Origin: an uncultured Lachnospiraceae bacterium
Lineage (GTDB): Bacteria > Bacillota > Clostridia > Lachnospirales > Lachnospiraceae
NCBI GenBank assembly: GCA_947177465.1
Contig: CAMWUP010000083.1
Span: 1-8,054, forward strand
Direction of reading: 5' to 3'
DNA length: 8,054 nucleotides
Below, in pieces: positions 1 to 5,741 of this stretch. Below the pieces are notes generated by a model that worked only from the letters and a program-made list of their open reading frames with translations, searched no databases and was not told where the DNA came from. A program made the position numbers and the translations under genes. The stretch's first letter is position 1; the number at the start of each line of letters is the position of its first letter.

Positions 1-232
1 CCACATCCTTAAAGTTTGTATAGGGCTTTCCCTCTAAAAAGATTTCCCCTGATGTCAGGGCATCCAGTCCGCCCATAACATTAAGCATGGTGCTTTTCCC
101 CGAACCGCTTTCTCCCAAAACGACAATTACTTCCCCCTGCTCCACTGTAAGGTTGATATCATTCAACGCGCGTACTGTAATATCCCCTGCAGCGTATTCC
201 TTTACTGCATTTTTCAATTCGATTAAGCTCAT
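1..232 (-). CDS. ABC transporter ATP-binding protein, N-terminal part (cut by window edge)
   Basis: This is the ATPase subunit of an ABC exporter of the MacB/LolD/SalX type, which would power the permease encoded just before it at the cytoplasmic face of the membrane. The visible 77 codons begin MSLIELKNAVKEYAAG and contain a perfect Walker A (P-loop) GESGSGKST around residues 40-48, followed by LNVMGGLDALTSGEI, typical of this subfamily. The Q-loop, signature motif and Walker B lie outside the window. The start ATG (230-232) is supported by GGGAGG at 241-246, inside the end of the permease gene. The permease stop codon (235-237) is 2 nt away, so the two genes are very likely translationally coupled. 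The substrate cannot be inferred. Confidence 0.93.
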   Translation of the reverse strand, partial: MSLIELKNAVKEYAAGDITVRALNDINLTVEQGEVIVVLGESGSGKSTMLNVMGGLDALTSGEIFLEGKPYTNFKDV

Positions 233-234
233 CC

Positions 235-990
235 TTATTCCTCCCTGATGTCTTCCATAATCTGATTTGTTTCCTTAAATTTTAAATTCGACATAACTAG
301 GAAGTACACTAACAATATAGAAACGGCACCGACTCCAAGATACCCTAATAGGATACCAGCTGTATTCCGGTTCCCTATCACGTCACACAAATAGCCTTGA
401 ATCGGAAATGAAATCACAACAGCTATCACATAAGACGCAAGAAGCATTAACAGTATTTCCATGCTAATCGTTCTTTTTAATTGTTTTAAAGGCATCCCCA
501 AAGCTCTCCAAATACCATATTCTTTTCGTCTGAGCACTAGGTTTGCTTTCATGATAATCATCATATTTAAAATCGCAGTGACCGCCGTGGCAATGACAAT
601 CAATGCAGCAATATAAATAATCGCCAGCGCATCCGTAATTATCTTCTCCATGCCAACCTCATAAGACCCGCATATCGCATATTCATTCTCCAAAAAGATA
701 CTGACAATATCAGCATATGTCTTTTCATCCGCATCAGAATTACATTTTATCATCACGTCCAGATAACTATAATCCGTATAAATCTCCGAAGCAGCTTTTT
801 CAGTCAGGATAATCGTAACCGGAGTACCGGACGTTCCCTTATACTCCGGTATGTAATCAGCATATAGCACAAAATCAACATTCAAAATGCCTTCTTTTCC
901 ATTTTCCAGTCTATAAGCAATGGCACCTGTTTCTTCTATTTCATCGAGAAGCTTTTTTCTTCTTCTCCATACGCTCCGGTTATCACGCAA
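235..990 (-). pseudogene. Permease segment C (C-terminal, second FtsX block)
   Basis: This segment carries the rest of the second extracytoplasmic domain and the three closing membrane segments (IIYIAALIVIATAVTAIL; LLMLLASYVIAVVISF; GVGAVSILLVYFLVM) with the second FtsX coupling loop RRKEYGIWRALGM. Its first codons (MRDNRSVWRRRK) are read in the wrong frame across segment B; genuine sequence starts at KLLDEIEETG near 955. It ends with TAA at 235-237, 2 nt before the ATPase start. Confidence 0.8.
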
Positions 991-1640
991 ATGGAATCCG
1001 GTCCTTTTTCCCCAAATTCAGATTTCCCGTTTTGTTCTAACAGCCACTTCCACATCGCATCATTGTAAATGATATTTGGAACCCTGTTACCATTTTCATA
1101 ATACAGGGTTTCTTCCGTATCAAGATTCGCACCAATTGCATATAATTTCTCTACGCCGTTTATCTGCTTCACTTCCTCCATTTCTGAAAAAGTAATCTTT
1201 GCAGAAGAAATACCTTCCAAAGTATCCATCATTCCGGAAAGCGCCACATAAGCTTCATAATCTGAAAATCTGCTTTTTTTATCCTTTTCCGGTAGTTTTA
1301 CAGAACCGACAGTATTTATGATAAGCATCAGTATCATCATGGAAAAAGTCATGGAAATCATCACAATCATACTTTTGCTTCGTTCCCGCCCGATATTTCT
1401 TCCGGCAAAATTTACGGCAGACCATTTCTCCATCGTTTGTACTTTTTTGTTTTTGACAGTTACCTCCGTATATTTACTTGCTTCTATGGGAGTCAGCACC
1501 AAAATTTTATGTACGGATAATACAAACGCCAGGACCAGAGAAATCAGGACAACAACTGCCGTCAGCAGATAACTGCTTCCAAGCTGCCAGATTTTTACGT
1601 AATCGCCAGTCAGGTAATAAAGAATATTTTTTGCAAGCAC
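936..1640 (-). pseudogene. Permease segment B (middle)
   Basis: This segment continues the permease in the next frame. The frame is open from the first break near 1657, so the apparent start MLAKNIL at 1640 is an internal methionine (or TTG-coded) residue rather than a gene start. It holds a membrane segment (SSYLLTAVVVLISLVLAFVL), the cytoplasmic stretch LTPIEASKY usual in these permeases, another membrane segment (MIVMISMTFSMMILMLII) and the first part of the second extracytoplasmic domain. It loses frame after GAYGEEEK at the A-run; the tail SFSMK is out of frame. No ribosome binding site stands before 1640. Confidence 0.8.
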
Positions 1641-1645
1641 CTGAT

Positions 1646-2728
1646 TCAGTACATTTCCAAAACAACTCCAATTCCGTACCCTAAGATGCAGTAAAAAATA
1701 TTTTCCGTAAATACAACCAGACCGGTTTGTCTATAATCCATTCCAATGCAGCGGAGCATTCCCAATTCTCTTGTGTTTTCGGCAATGGTAAGGTGCATAC
1801 TGTTAAAAATCAAGAATACCATGGCAACGGCAATCAATATCACAAATGCCTTTAATGCTTTACCGGCTTCTGACTGCGACGCATATTCCGCAATATTTTC
1901 TGTTTTCGAATGATTAAATCCAATTATTTCACCGATTTTCCCTACAACATCCTTCTCTTCCTCCGTTGCCTGCCCGTTAAGTGCTCTCTGAACCGTATCA
2001 TAATAATTTATCCCATAAGGTTCTGCGAGTAATTCTCGGGCTTTCATATCTAGTTCATATATTTTTTCATTATCATAGGCGTCAATATCGGAATTTACCG
2101 TAATAATTAGGCTATATTCTTCTGCTTCCGGCGTTACCAATCCTGCATCATATAGAAACTCCAGTGAAACGCACAAAAATCCTCTCGTCCAGTCGCTGCT
2201 TAATAAAACCGGTGTGTTTTCCATGACTCCGACCAGTCGGAAACAATAGGTTTCTCCTGACAGACTACAAATAACTGTTATTTCATCGCCAAGCTGACTT
2301 CCCAGCAGTTCACATACATATTGCTCCAAAACGATTTCATCCGGCAGTTCACACCATGTTCCTTCACGAAGCCGCAGACCGGGCTCTTCCAATCCTTCTT
2401 TTGTTCCCGCAAATATCTGAAACTCCATTTTCTGAAGCATTTCCGGTTTCATTTGCATTTCACAGTAATCACTATAAAGGATTCCTGACGCTTCTATTTC
2501 CTCTTTATCAAGTACTCCCTTTAACCAATCTGCCTGCTCTTTTGTCAGACCATTGATATGAAAATCATACCGGTTGGTTCCCAATGCCTGCTCTTTGTAT
2601 TTGTTGATAATACTATCTCCCATTTGTATCATGCAGAACATCATCGCCACTGAACAGGCAATGCCAAATATTATCATATAACTGCGCTTTATATGGTGTT
2701 TCACTATCATTTTTGCGAAAATAAACAT
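1646..2728 (-). pseudogene. Permease segment A (N-terminal, first FtsX block)
   Basis: This segment reads 360 codons before a stop created by the first frameshift. Membrane segments are seen near residues 16-36 (IIFGIACSVAMMFCMI), 293-312 (AFVILIAVAMVFLIFNSM) and 336-356 (the last one runs into the break). Residues of about 40-285 are a polar, presumably extracytoplasmic, domain. The ENTRELGMLRCIGM stretch after the second membrane segment is the classic cytoplasmic coupling loop of FtsX-type permeases. The true reading leaves this frame near 1658; the last residues EMY are an artefact of the shift. Confidence 0.8.
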
Positions 2729-2755
2729 GGAAACCTCCTGATAAAAACAATGGAT

Positions 2756-2785
2756 ACTATAAATTACTTTTTATTGATACAATAA
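2756..2785 (-). promoter_or_regulatory. Candidate promoter and operator of the ABC unit
   Basis: On the minus strand a TATAGT -10 box lies at 2756-2761, about 28 nt before the permease start codon. No strong -35 stands at 17 nt; TATTGT is the best there. A perfect inverted repeat, TTATTG-ATA-CAATAA, covers 2771-2785 in the -35 area and is a plausible binding site for a dimeric regulator. No regulator gene next to the operon is visible. The call rests on spacing and symmetry only. Confidence 0.35.
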
Positions 2786-2856
2786 TGACTATTTATTAAA
2801 TATTATCACTTTATTGCAGCCACTACAAGCGTCATACCTGTCAAAGACAACTCTCA

Positions 2857-2885
2857 TTGCCTTCTTTCCCTAAATATGCTATAGT
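2857..2885 (+). promoter_or_regulatory. Promoter of the tRNA-like RNA / DUF2828 unit
   Basis: TTGCCT at 2857-2862 and TATAGT at 2880-2885 are separated by exactly 17 nt, and a TG one base before the -10 makes it an extended -10 promoter (TGcTATAGT). The expected start of transcription, 7-9 nt after the -10, falls at 2892-2894, where the acceptor stem of the first RNA begins. The RNA would therefore need little or no 5' trimming. It points away from the ABC unit. Confidence 0.7.
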
Positions 2886-2893
2886 TGGCATAT

Positions 2894-3006
2894 GGAGCGG
2901 CTGCGGCTTGACTCTTCAGCCGGGCAAATCAAAGATGTGTCTTGTAAAAGGCACTTGCAGCAACTTTTTAATGGTTTTAAAGGTTCGAATCCTTTCCGGC
3001 CGCTCC
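2894..3006 (+). ncRNA. tRNA-like RNA 1 (putative Y-like RNA, no anticodon arm)
   Basis: The ends pair perfectly: 2894-2903 (GGAGCGGCTG) with 2997-3006 (CGGCCGCTCC), ten pairs with one G-U, longer than the 7-pair acceptor stem of ordinary tRNA. A D-arm-like hairpin CGGCT/AGCCG follows (2904-2908/2918-2922, loop of 9). The T-arm is canonical: AAAGG-TTCGAAT-CCTTT at 2979-2995. Between them no anticodon arm can be drawn. Instead there is AAAG (2931-2934), hairpin GTGTCT/AGGCAC (2937-2942/2949-2954, loop TGTAAA), then TTGCAGCAACTTT (2955-2967); AAATC 2926-2930 can also pair with GGTTT 2973-2977, extending the helix. It cannot act as a decoding tRNA. Its D-loop lacks the usual GG. The same added domain occurs in the next RNA, and a Ro60-like gene follows, so I infer a Y-RNA-like partner of that protein. 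A T-run (3009-3013) directly follows and may allow partial termination. The fold is drawn by eye. Confidence 0.75.
2931..2967 (+). repeat. Shared RNA domain, copy 1
   Basis: This is the embedded domain of RNA 1: AAAG, two extra bases, a 6-pair hairpin with loop TGTAAA, and TTGCAGCAACTTT. The final CTTT can pair with AAAG and close an asymmetric internal loop TTGCAGCAA. Stem bases differ from copy 2 at 3044-3078 while pairing is kept; the loop and the 13-nt 3' part are nearly or fully identical. Confidence 0.75.
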
Positions 3007-3013
3007 TGTTTTT

Positions 3014-3128
3014 AGGGCTATAGCTCAGTTGGTAGAGCAGGAAAAAGGAGCTTTGTCAAAAGCTCTTGCAGCAACTTTACAGCGGACTGTCACTCCCCTT
3101 GTCGTTGGTTCGAATCCAACTAGCCCTG
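3014..3128 (+). ncRNA. tRNA-like RNA 2: tRNA-Asp(GUC) scaffold with a 42-nt insertion
   Basis: A full tRNA cloverleaf can be drawn: acceptor AGGGCTA/TAGCCCT (3014-3020/3121-3127, seven pairs), T8-A9, D-arm GCTC/GAGC (3023-3026/3035-3038) with loop AGTTGGTA, anticodon arm 3082-3098 with loop CTGTCAC and anticodon GTC (3089-3091), five-base variable loop, T-arm GTTGG-TTCGAAT-CCAAC (3104-3120), and discriminator G at 3128. No CCA is encoded. Between positions 26 (A3039) and 27 (G3082), 42 extra bases (3040-3081) hold the same domain as RNA 1: AAAG, hairpin GAGCTT/AAGCTC with loop TGTCAA, then TTGCAGCAACTTT. The anticodon stem has one C-C mismatch (3083/3097). Known aspartate identity features (G10, GUC anticodon, C38, G73) are kept. 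The insertion would disturb the D-arm/anticodon-arm stacking, so ordinary translation is unlikely. It ends 31 nt before the DUF2828 start codon. Alternatives are a decayed tRNA-Asp gene or a tRNA with an unknown intron. Confidence 0.75.
3044..3078 (+). repeat. Shared RNA domain, copy 2
   Basis: This is the embedded domain of RNA 2, in the same order as copy 1 at 2931-2967: AAAG (3044-3047), hairpin 3048-3053/3060-3065 with loop TGTCAA, then TTGCAGCAACTTT (3066-3078), whose CTTT pairs back to AAAG. Compared with copy 1, four of the six stem pairs are changed and pairing is kept in all, which is direct evidence that the helix is selected. Confidence 0.75.
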
Positions 3129-3159
3129 TTTACCAAAATTGCAGATGGAGGAAAACGCA

Positions 3160-4710
3160 ATGGGGTTCATGCAGAAGCTTAAGGATGTTCTGAATAATGA
3201 GTACAACGCTTCCGTGACCGAAAAAGGCGCCACAGGCTATAGGACTACAGGCAAGGCTCTGCTTGATTTGAATTTCGCCGTTTCTTCGCTGCGAAATGCT
3301 TCTCCGGATGAAATTGCGGATAAATTTGTTAAAGCATACTATGAAAATACCGTTCTTGCTATAAAGTGGCTTTTCTTTGCCGGTGACGTCAGGCAGGGGC
3401 TTGGCGAAAGAAGGCTCTTTCGGACGCTTTTTCTTTATCTGGCGCAAAACCACACCGAAATGGCAAGAGCGCTTATGCCCTTGATACCGGAATACACAAG
3501 ATGGGACATCGTGGTTTCGCTTATGCAGACGCCCCTTGCAAAAGAGGCTGCCGCCATGCTTGCACGACAGCTTGCGGAAGACCGCATAAACATGGAAAGC
3601 GGCGCTCCCATCAGTCTCTGTGCCAAATGGCTTCCCTCGGAAAATGCATCTTCCGAACAAACAAAGCAAATGGCACGCATACTTGCAAATAAATTCTCCA
3701 TGACAGCGAAGGAATACCGTCAGATGCTCTCTGCCTTCAGAAAATACCTGAAGGTCGTGGAGGTTATGATGAGCAGTGGGAAATGGGCTGATATCCGTTA
3801 TGAAGCCGTTCCTTCCAGAGCCAATCTTATCTACAACAGGGCATTTCTGCGAAACGACGAAGAGCGCCGCAGGGAATTTCTCGGCGCTGTCAAAAAAGGA
3901 GAACAACAAATCCACGCAGATGTGCTGTTTCCACATGATATTGTGCATTCCTATATGGAAAGCCAACCTACGTATTTTCCGGCGCTCCGGCCCGTTGACA
4001 CTACGCTGGAAGAGCTGTGGCGTGCCCTGCCCGATTACGTACAGGGAGCCGGAAATACACTCTGCATCGCCGACGGCTCCGGCAGCATGACCAGCCGCAT
4101 AGGAAAAACAAATGTATCCTGCCTCGATGTGGCAAACGCACTCGCCGTTTACTTTTCCGAACGCTGTACGGGACAGTTTAAGGACTGCTATATCTCCTTC
4201 AGTCAAAACCCGCAGCTTGTGGATTTATCCAAAGGAAAAACACTACATGACAAAATAGAAATTGCGCTGCATTACAACGAAGTGGCAAATACTGATTTGG
4301 AAGCCGTGTTTGAATTGATTCTTCTGACTGCCGTGAAAAACCATATGACGCAGGCTGACCTTCCCGCCAATCTGCTGATTCTTTCTGACATGGAATTTGA
4401 TCCTGCAACAAGACGCCATGTCGCAAATACATGGATAGCTCCCGATGAAAAACTGTTTGACACATTTGCCAGACGCTATTCCCAATATGGCTACCGCCTG
4501 CCGAGACTGATATTTTGGCATATCTGCGGCCGGACAGTTACCATTCCCATCAAAGAAAATGCGCTTGGCGTCGCACTTGTGAGCGGTTTCTCTCCTATGA
4601 TTGCCAAGATGGTCCTCACGGGCGAAACAGATCCTTATAAGATACTAACAGAACAGCTTGCACTGCCACGATATGATGCCGTAGAACAGGCAGTTGAAAA
4701 ATATTTATAA
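3160..4710 (+). CDS. DUF2828 protein, Ro60/Rsr-like RNP protein with vWA domain
   Basis: The 516-residue protein matches, from memory, the DUF2828 family, which shares its plan with Ro60/Rsr: an N-terminal all-helical region (about residues 1-290, with TGYRTTGKALLDL and FAGDVRQGLGERRLF) and a C-terminal von Willebrand factor A fold. The metal site is complete: DGSGS at residues 305-309, T378 in ANTD, and D410 in LSDMEFD. Other family marks are SFSQNPQL and ALVSGFS near the C-terminus. In Ro60 the helical ring holds RNA ends and Y RNA, and the vWA domain makes contacts; RNA binding here is inferred from that relation and from the two structured RNAs just upstream. The start is ATG 3160, with GGAGG (3147-3151) 8 nt before it; TTG 3139 and ATG 3145 lie upstream of or overlapping this site. 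No signal peptide or membrane segment is seen, so it is cytoplasmic. No clear terminator follows. Confidence 0.88.
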   Translation: MGFMQKLKDVLNNEYNASVTEKGATGYRTTGKALLDLNFAVSSLRNASPDEIADKFVKAYYENTVLAIKWLFFAGDVRQGLGERRLFRTLFLYLAQNHTEMARALMPLIPEYTRWDIVVSLMQTPLAKEAAAMLARQLAEDRINMESGAPISLCAKWLPSENASSEQTKQMARILANKFSMTAKEYRQMLSAFRKYLKVVEVMMSSGKWADIRYEAVPSRANLIYNRAFLRNDEERRREFLGAVKKGEQQIHADVLFPHDIVHSYMESQPTYFPALRPVDTTLEELWRALPDYVQGAGNTLCIADGSGSMTSRIGKTNVSCLDVANALAVYFSERCTGQFKDCYISFSQNPQLVDLSKGKTLHDKIEIALHYNEVANTDLEAVFELILLTAVKNHMTQADLPANLLILSDMEFDPATRRHVANTWIAPDEKLFDTFARRYSQYGYRLPRLIFWHICGRTVTIPIKENALGVALVSGFSPMIAKMVLTGETDPYKILTEQLALPRYDAVEQAVEKYL

Positions 4711-4829
4711 GAACTGCGAACATTAGCCGGACTCTCAAAACCGCGCAACTGGCGGTTGCCAAAAGTTCCACGTCGGGTTGGTTGAGGAATTCTATTCTAC
4801 ATGCCATAATACATATGGAGGTGGTCATT
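4711..4829 (+). promoter_or_regulatory. Spacer with candidate promoter and a foldable segment
   Basis: TTGAGG (4782-4787) and CATAAT (4805-4810) with 17 nt between them form a fair promoter for the XRE-VOC gene, although it would leave a leader of only about 13 nt, starting at the ribosome binding site. Before it, CTCAA-AACC (4734-4742) can pair with GGTT-gg-TTGAG (4776-4786), enclosing a GCAAC/GTTGC hairpin (4745-4749/4755-4759). No T-run follows, so this is not a standard terminator. The strands of this fold overlap the -35 box. Confidence 0.35.
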
Positions 4830-5681
4830 ATGACAATAGGAGAACAGATACAGCGCATACGCATTCAAAAAGGACTGACGCAGGAGCGTCTTGCAGAAAT
4901 GCTTGAGGTTTCCCGCCAATCCGTTTCCAAATGGGAACTGGGACAAGCTATACCTGATGTAGAGAAAATTATAAGGATGAGCGAATTGTTTGACGTTTCG
5001 ACAGATACACTTTTGCTTAGGAATCCCGAAGATACGGAAGAAAAGAAAAATCCCCTGCATTTAGGAAGCGTCTATCTTGTAGTCAAGGACTTTGAGAAAT
5101 CAGTGGCTTTTTACGAAACATTTCTTGATACCAAAGTCGATAGCAGGTGCCGGAGCGGTAATAAATTTGTAGAGTTCTATGTGGACAATAAGTGCATTGC
5201 TCTCATGAACGAAGACAATCTTATAGGGCACTGTACCGATTTGAACAGTCCATACAAGTTTGTTCAGAATTATTGGGTTGAAGATTTGCTGTTGGAATAC
5301 GAACGGGTCAAAGCGCTCAATATCGGTCATGTCACCGAGATAATGGAAGCGTATCCAACCTATCACTATTTTCATCTGACCGACCCCGACAACAATATTA
5401 TTGAAGTGACGGGAGGCTATCATATGACTGAGAACATTTGTCAAAGCTGTGGAATGAAAATGAACGAGGGAGACTTCGGCACAAATGCCGACGGCAGTGC
5501 AAACAAAGAGTATTGTAAGTACTGTTATGCAGATGGAGACTTTACCAAAGACCAAACCCTTGACGAGGCAATTGAAAGTTGTATTCCGTTTCTGCTACAA
5601 GACGGCAATTGTGCATCCGAAGAAGAAGCAAGGGAACTGCTTCGGAAAAAACTGCCGAATTTGAAGCGTTGGAAACAATAA
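4830..5681 (+). CDS. XRE-type HTH - VOC/glyoxalase - zinc-ribbon fusion protein
   Basis: The 283-residue protein has three parts. Residues 3-60 are an XRE/Cro-type DNA-binding domain (QKGLTQERLAEMLEVSRQ, SVSKWELGQAIPD). Residues about 78-195 are a VOC (glyoxalase/bleomycin-resistance fold) module beginning LGSVYLVVKDFEKSVAFYE and ending TDPDNNIIEVTGGY, which can bind a small ligand or metal. Residues 199-283 are a putative zinc-ribbon domain with four cysteines at 204, 207, 229 and 232 (CQSCGM...CKYC) followed by a helical tail. I infer a transcription regulator whose VOC part senses a small molecule or drug; an enzyme role is not excluded. The start is ATG 4830, preceded by GGAGG at 4817-4821. 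A second GGAGG-type site and ATG stand at the domain border (5411-5426). It lies 119 nt after the DUF2828 gene and converges on the CdaR-type gene. Confidence 0.85.
   Translation: MTIGEQIQRIRIQKGLTQERLAEMLEVSRQSVSKWELGQAIPDVEKIIRMSELFDVSTDTLLLRNPEDTEEKKNPLHLGSVYLVVKDFEKSVAFYETFLDTKVDSRCRSGNKFVEFYVDNKCIALMNEDNLIGHCTDLNSPYKFVQNYWVEDLLLEYERVKALNIGHVTEIMEAYPTYHYFHLTDPDNNIIEVTGGYHMTENICQSCGMKMNEGDFGTNADGSANKEYCKYCYADGDFTKDQTLDEAIESCIPFLLQDGNCASEEEARELLRKKLPNLKRWKQ
5411..5426 (+). promoter_or_regulatory. Internal ribosome binding site before the zinc-ribbon domain
   Basis: GGGAGG at 5411-5416 stands 7 nt before an in-frame ATG (5424-5426), exactly where the zinc-ribbon domain begins (MTENICQSCGM). 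It could start a separate 85-residue zinc-ribbon protein, or be the remnant of a former separate gene. The glycine codons GGA GGC of the VOC end supply part of the site, so chance is possible. Confidence 0.45.
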
Positions 5682-5697
5682 CACATTGAAAACAAAC

Positions 5698-5729
5698 GGC
5701 GCAAACAGCTTTGCAAGACTGTCTGCGCC
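5698..5729. terminator. Bidirectional intrinsic terminator between convergent genes
   Basis: GGCGCA/TGCGCC (5698-5703/5724-5729) closes a hairpin continued, after one mismatch, by ACAG/CTGT (5705-5708/5719-5722) with a 10-nt loop. On the plus strand ATTTACTTTTC follows; on the minus strand GTTTGTTTTC follows. It lies between the stops at 5681 and 5742, so it can serve both genes. Confidence 0.75.
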
Positions 5730-5741
5730 ATTTACTTTTCA

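Larger units (their letters stand above)
235..2728 (-). pseudogene. FtsX-family ABC transporter permease, broken by two -1 frameshifts
   Basis: The three reading frames on this strand join into one protein of 831 residues if one base is restored at two places. The whole stretch is 2494 nt, and adding two bases makes it divisible by three. The rebuilt protein has the usual architecture of large Firmicute exporter permeases: an N-terminal membrane segment, an extracytoplasmic domain, an FtsX block with ENTRELGMLRCIGM, a further membrane segment, a second extracytoplasmic domain, and a second FtsX block with RRKEYGIWRALGM. The start ATG at 2728 has AGGAGG 5 nt upstream. The first break lies near 1657-1658 (GG where GGG would give VVLGNVLNQVLAKN); the second lies in the six-T run 953-958 (seven would give EEEKKLLDEIEETG). 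Both are single-base homopolymer losses, so a real pseudogene and a sequencing or assembly error are equally possible. It pairs with the downstream ATPase. Confidence 0.85.

Noticed and set aside
936..990. Programmed -1 frameshift in the permease
   Set aside because: The six-A run in its frame (GAA AAA AGC) is not a canonical X XXY YYZ slippery site, and the other break near 1657 has no slippery sequence; mutation or sequencing error is simpler.
2997..3013. Classical intrinsic terminator after RNA 1
   Set aside because: A T-run follows, but the only GC-rich stem is the long-range acceptor helix enclosing more than 90 nt; at most partial termination is likely.
3040..3081. Group I or archaeal-type tRNA intron in RNA 2
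   Set aside because: It is far too short for a group I intron, it is not in the anticodon loop, and no bulge-helix-bulge can be drawn; the same domain in RNA 1 is not at a clean splice site.
2894..3128. Two ordinary tRNA genes
   Set aside because: RNA 1 has no anticodon arm and RNA 2 has a 42-nt insertion at the 26/27 junction; both share the same extra domain, which ordinary tRNAs do not carry.
2894..3128. Classical Y RNA or YrlA consensus
   Set aside because: I could not find the conserved Ro-binding strands known from animal and Deinococcus Y RNAs, and the ends are at the acceptor stem, unlike YrlA; only the general analogy is claimed.
3130..4206. Long minus-strand reading frame of 358 codons
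   Set aside because: It is the antisense shadow of the DUF2828 gene; the translation shows no recognisable domain, and it runs through the RNA 2 end without a ribosome binding site.
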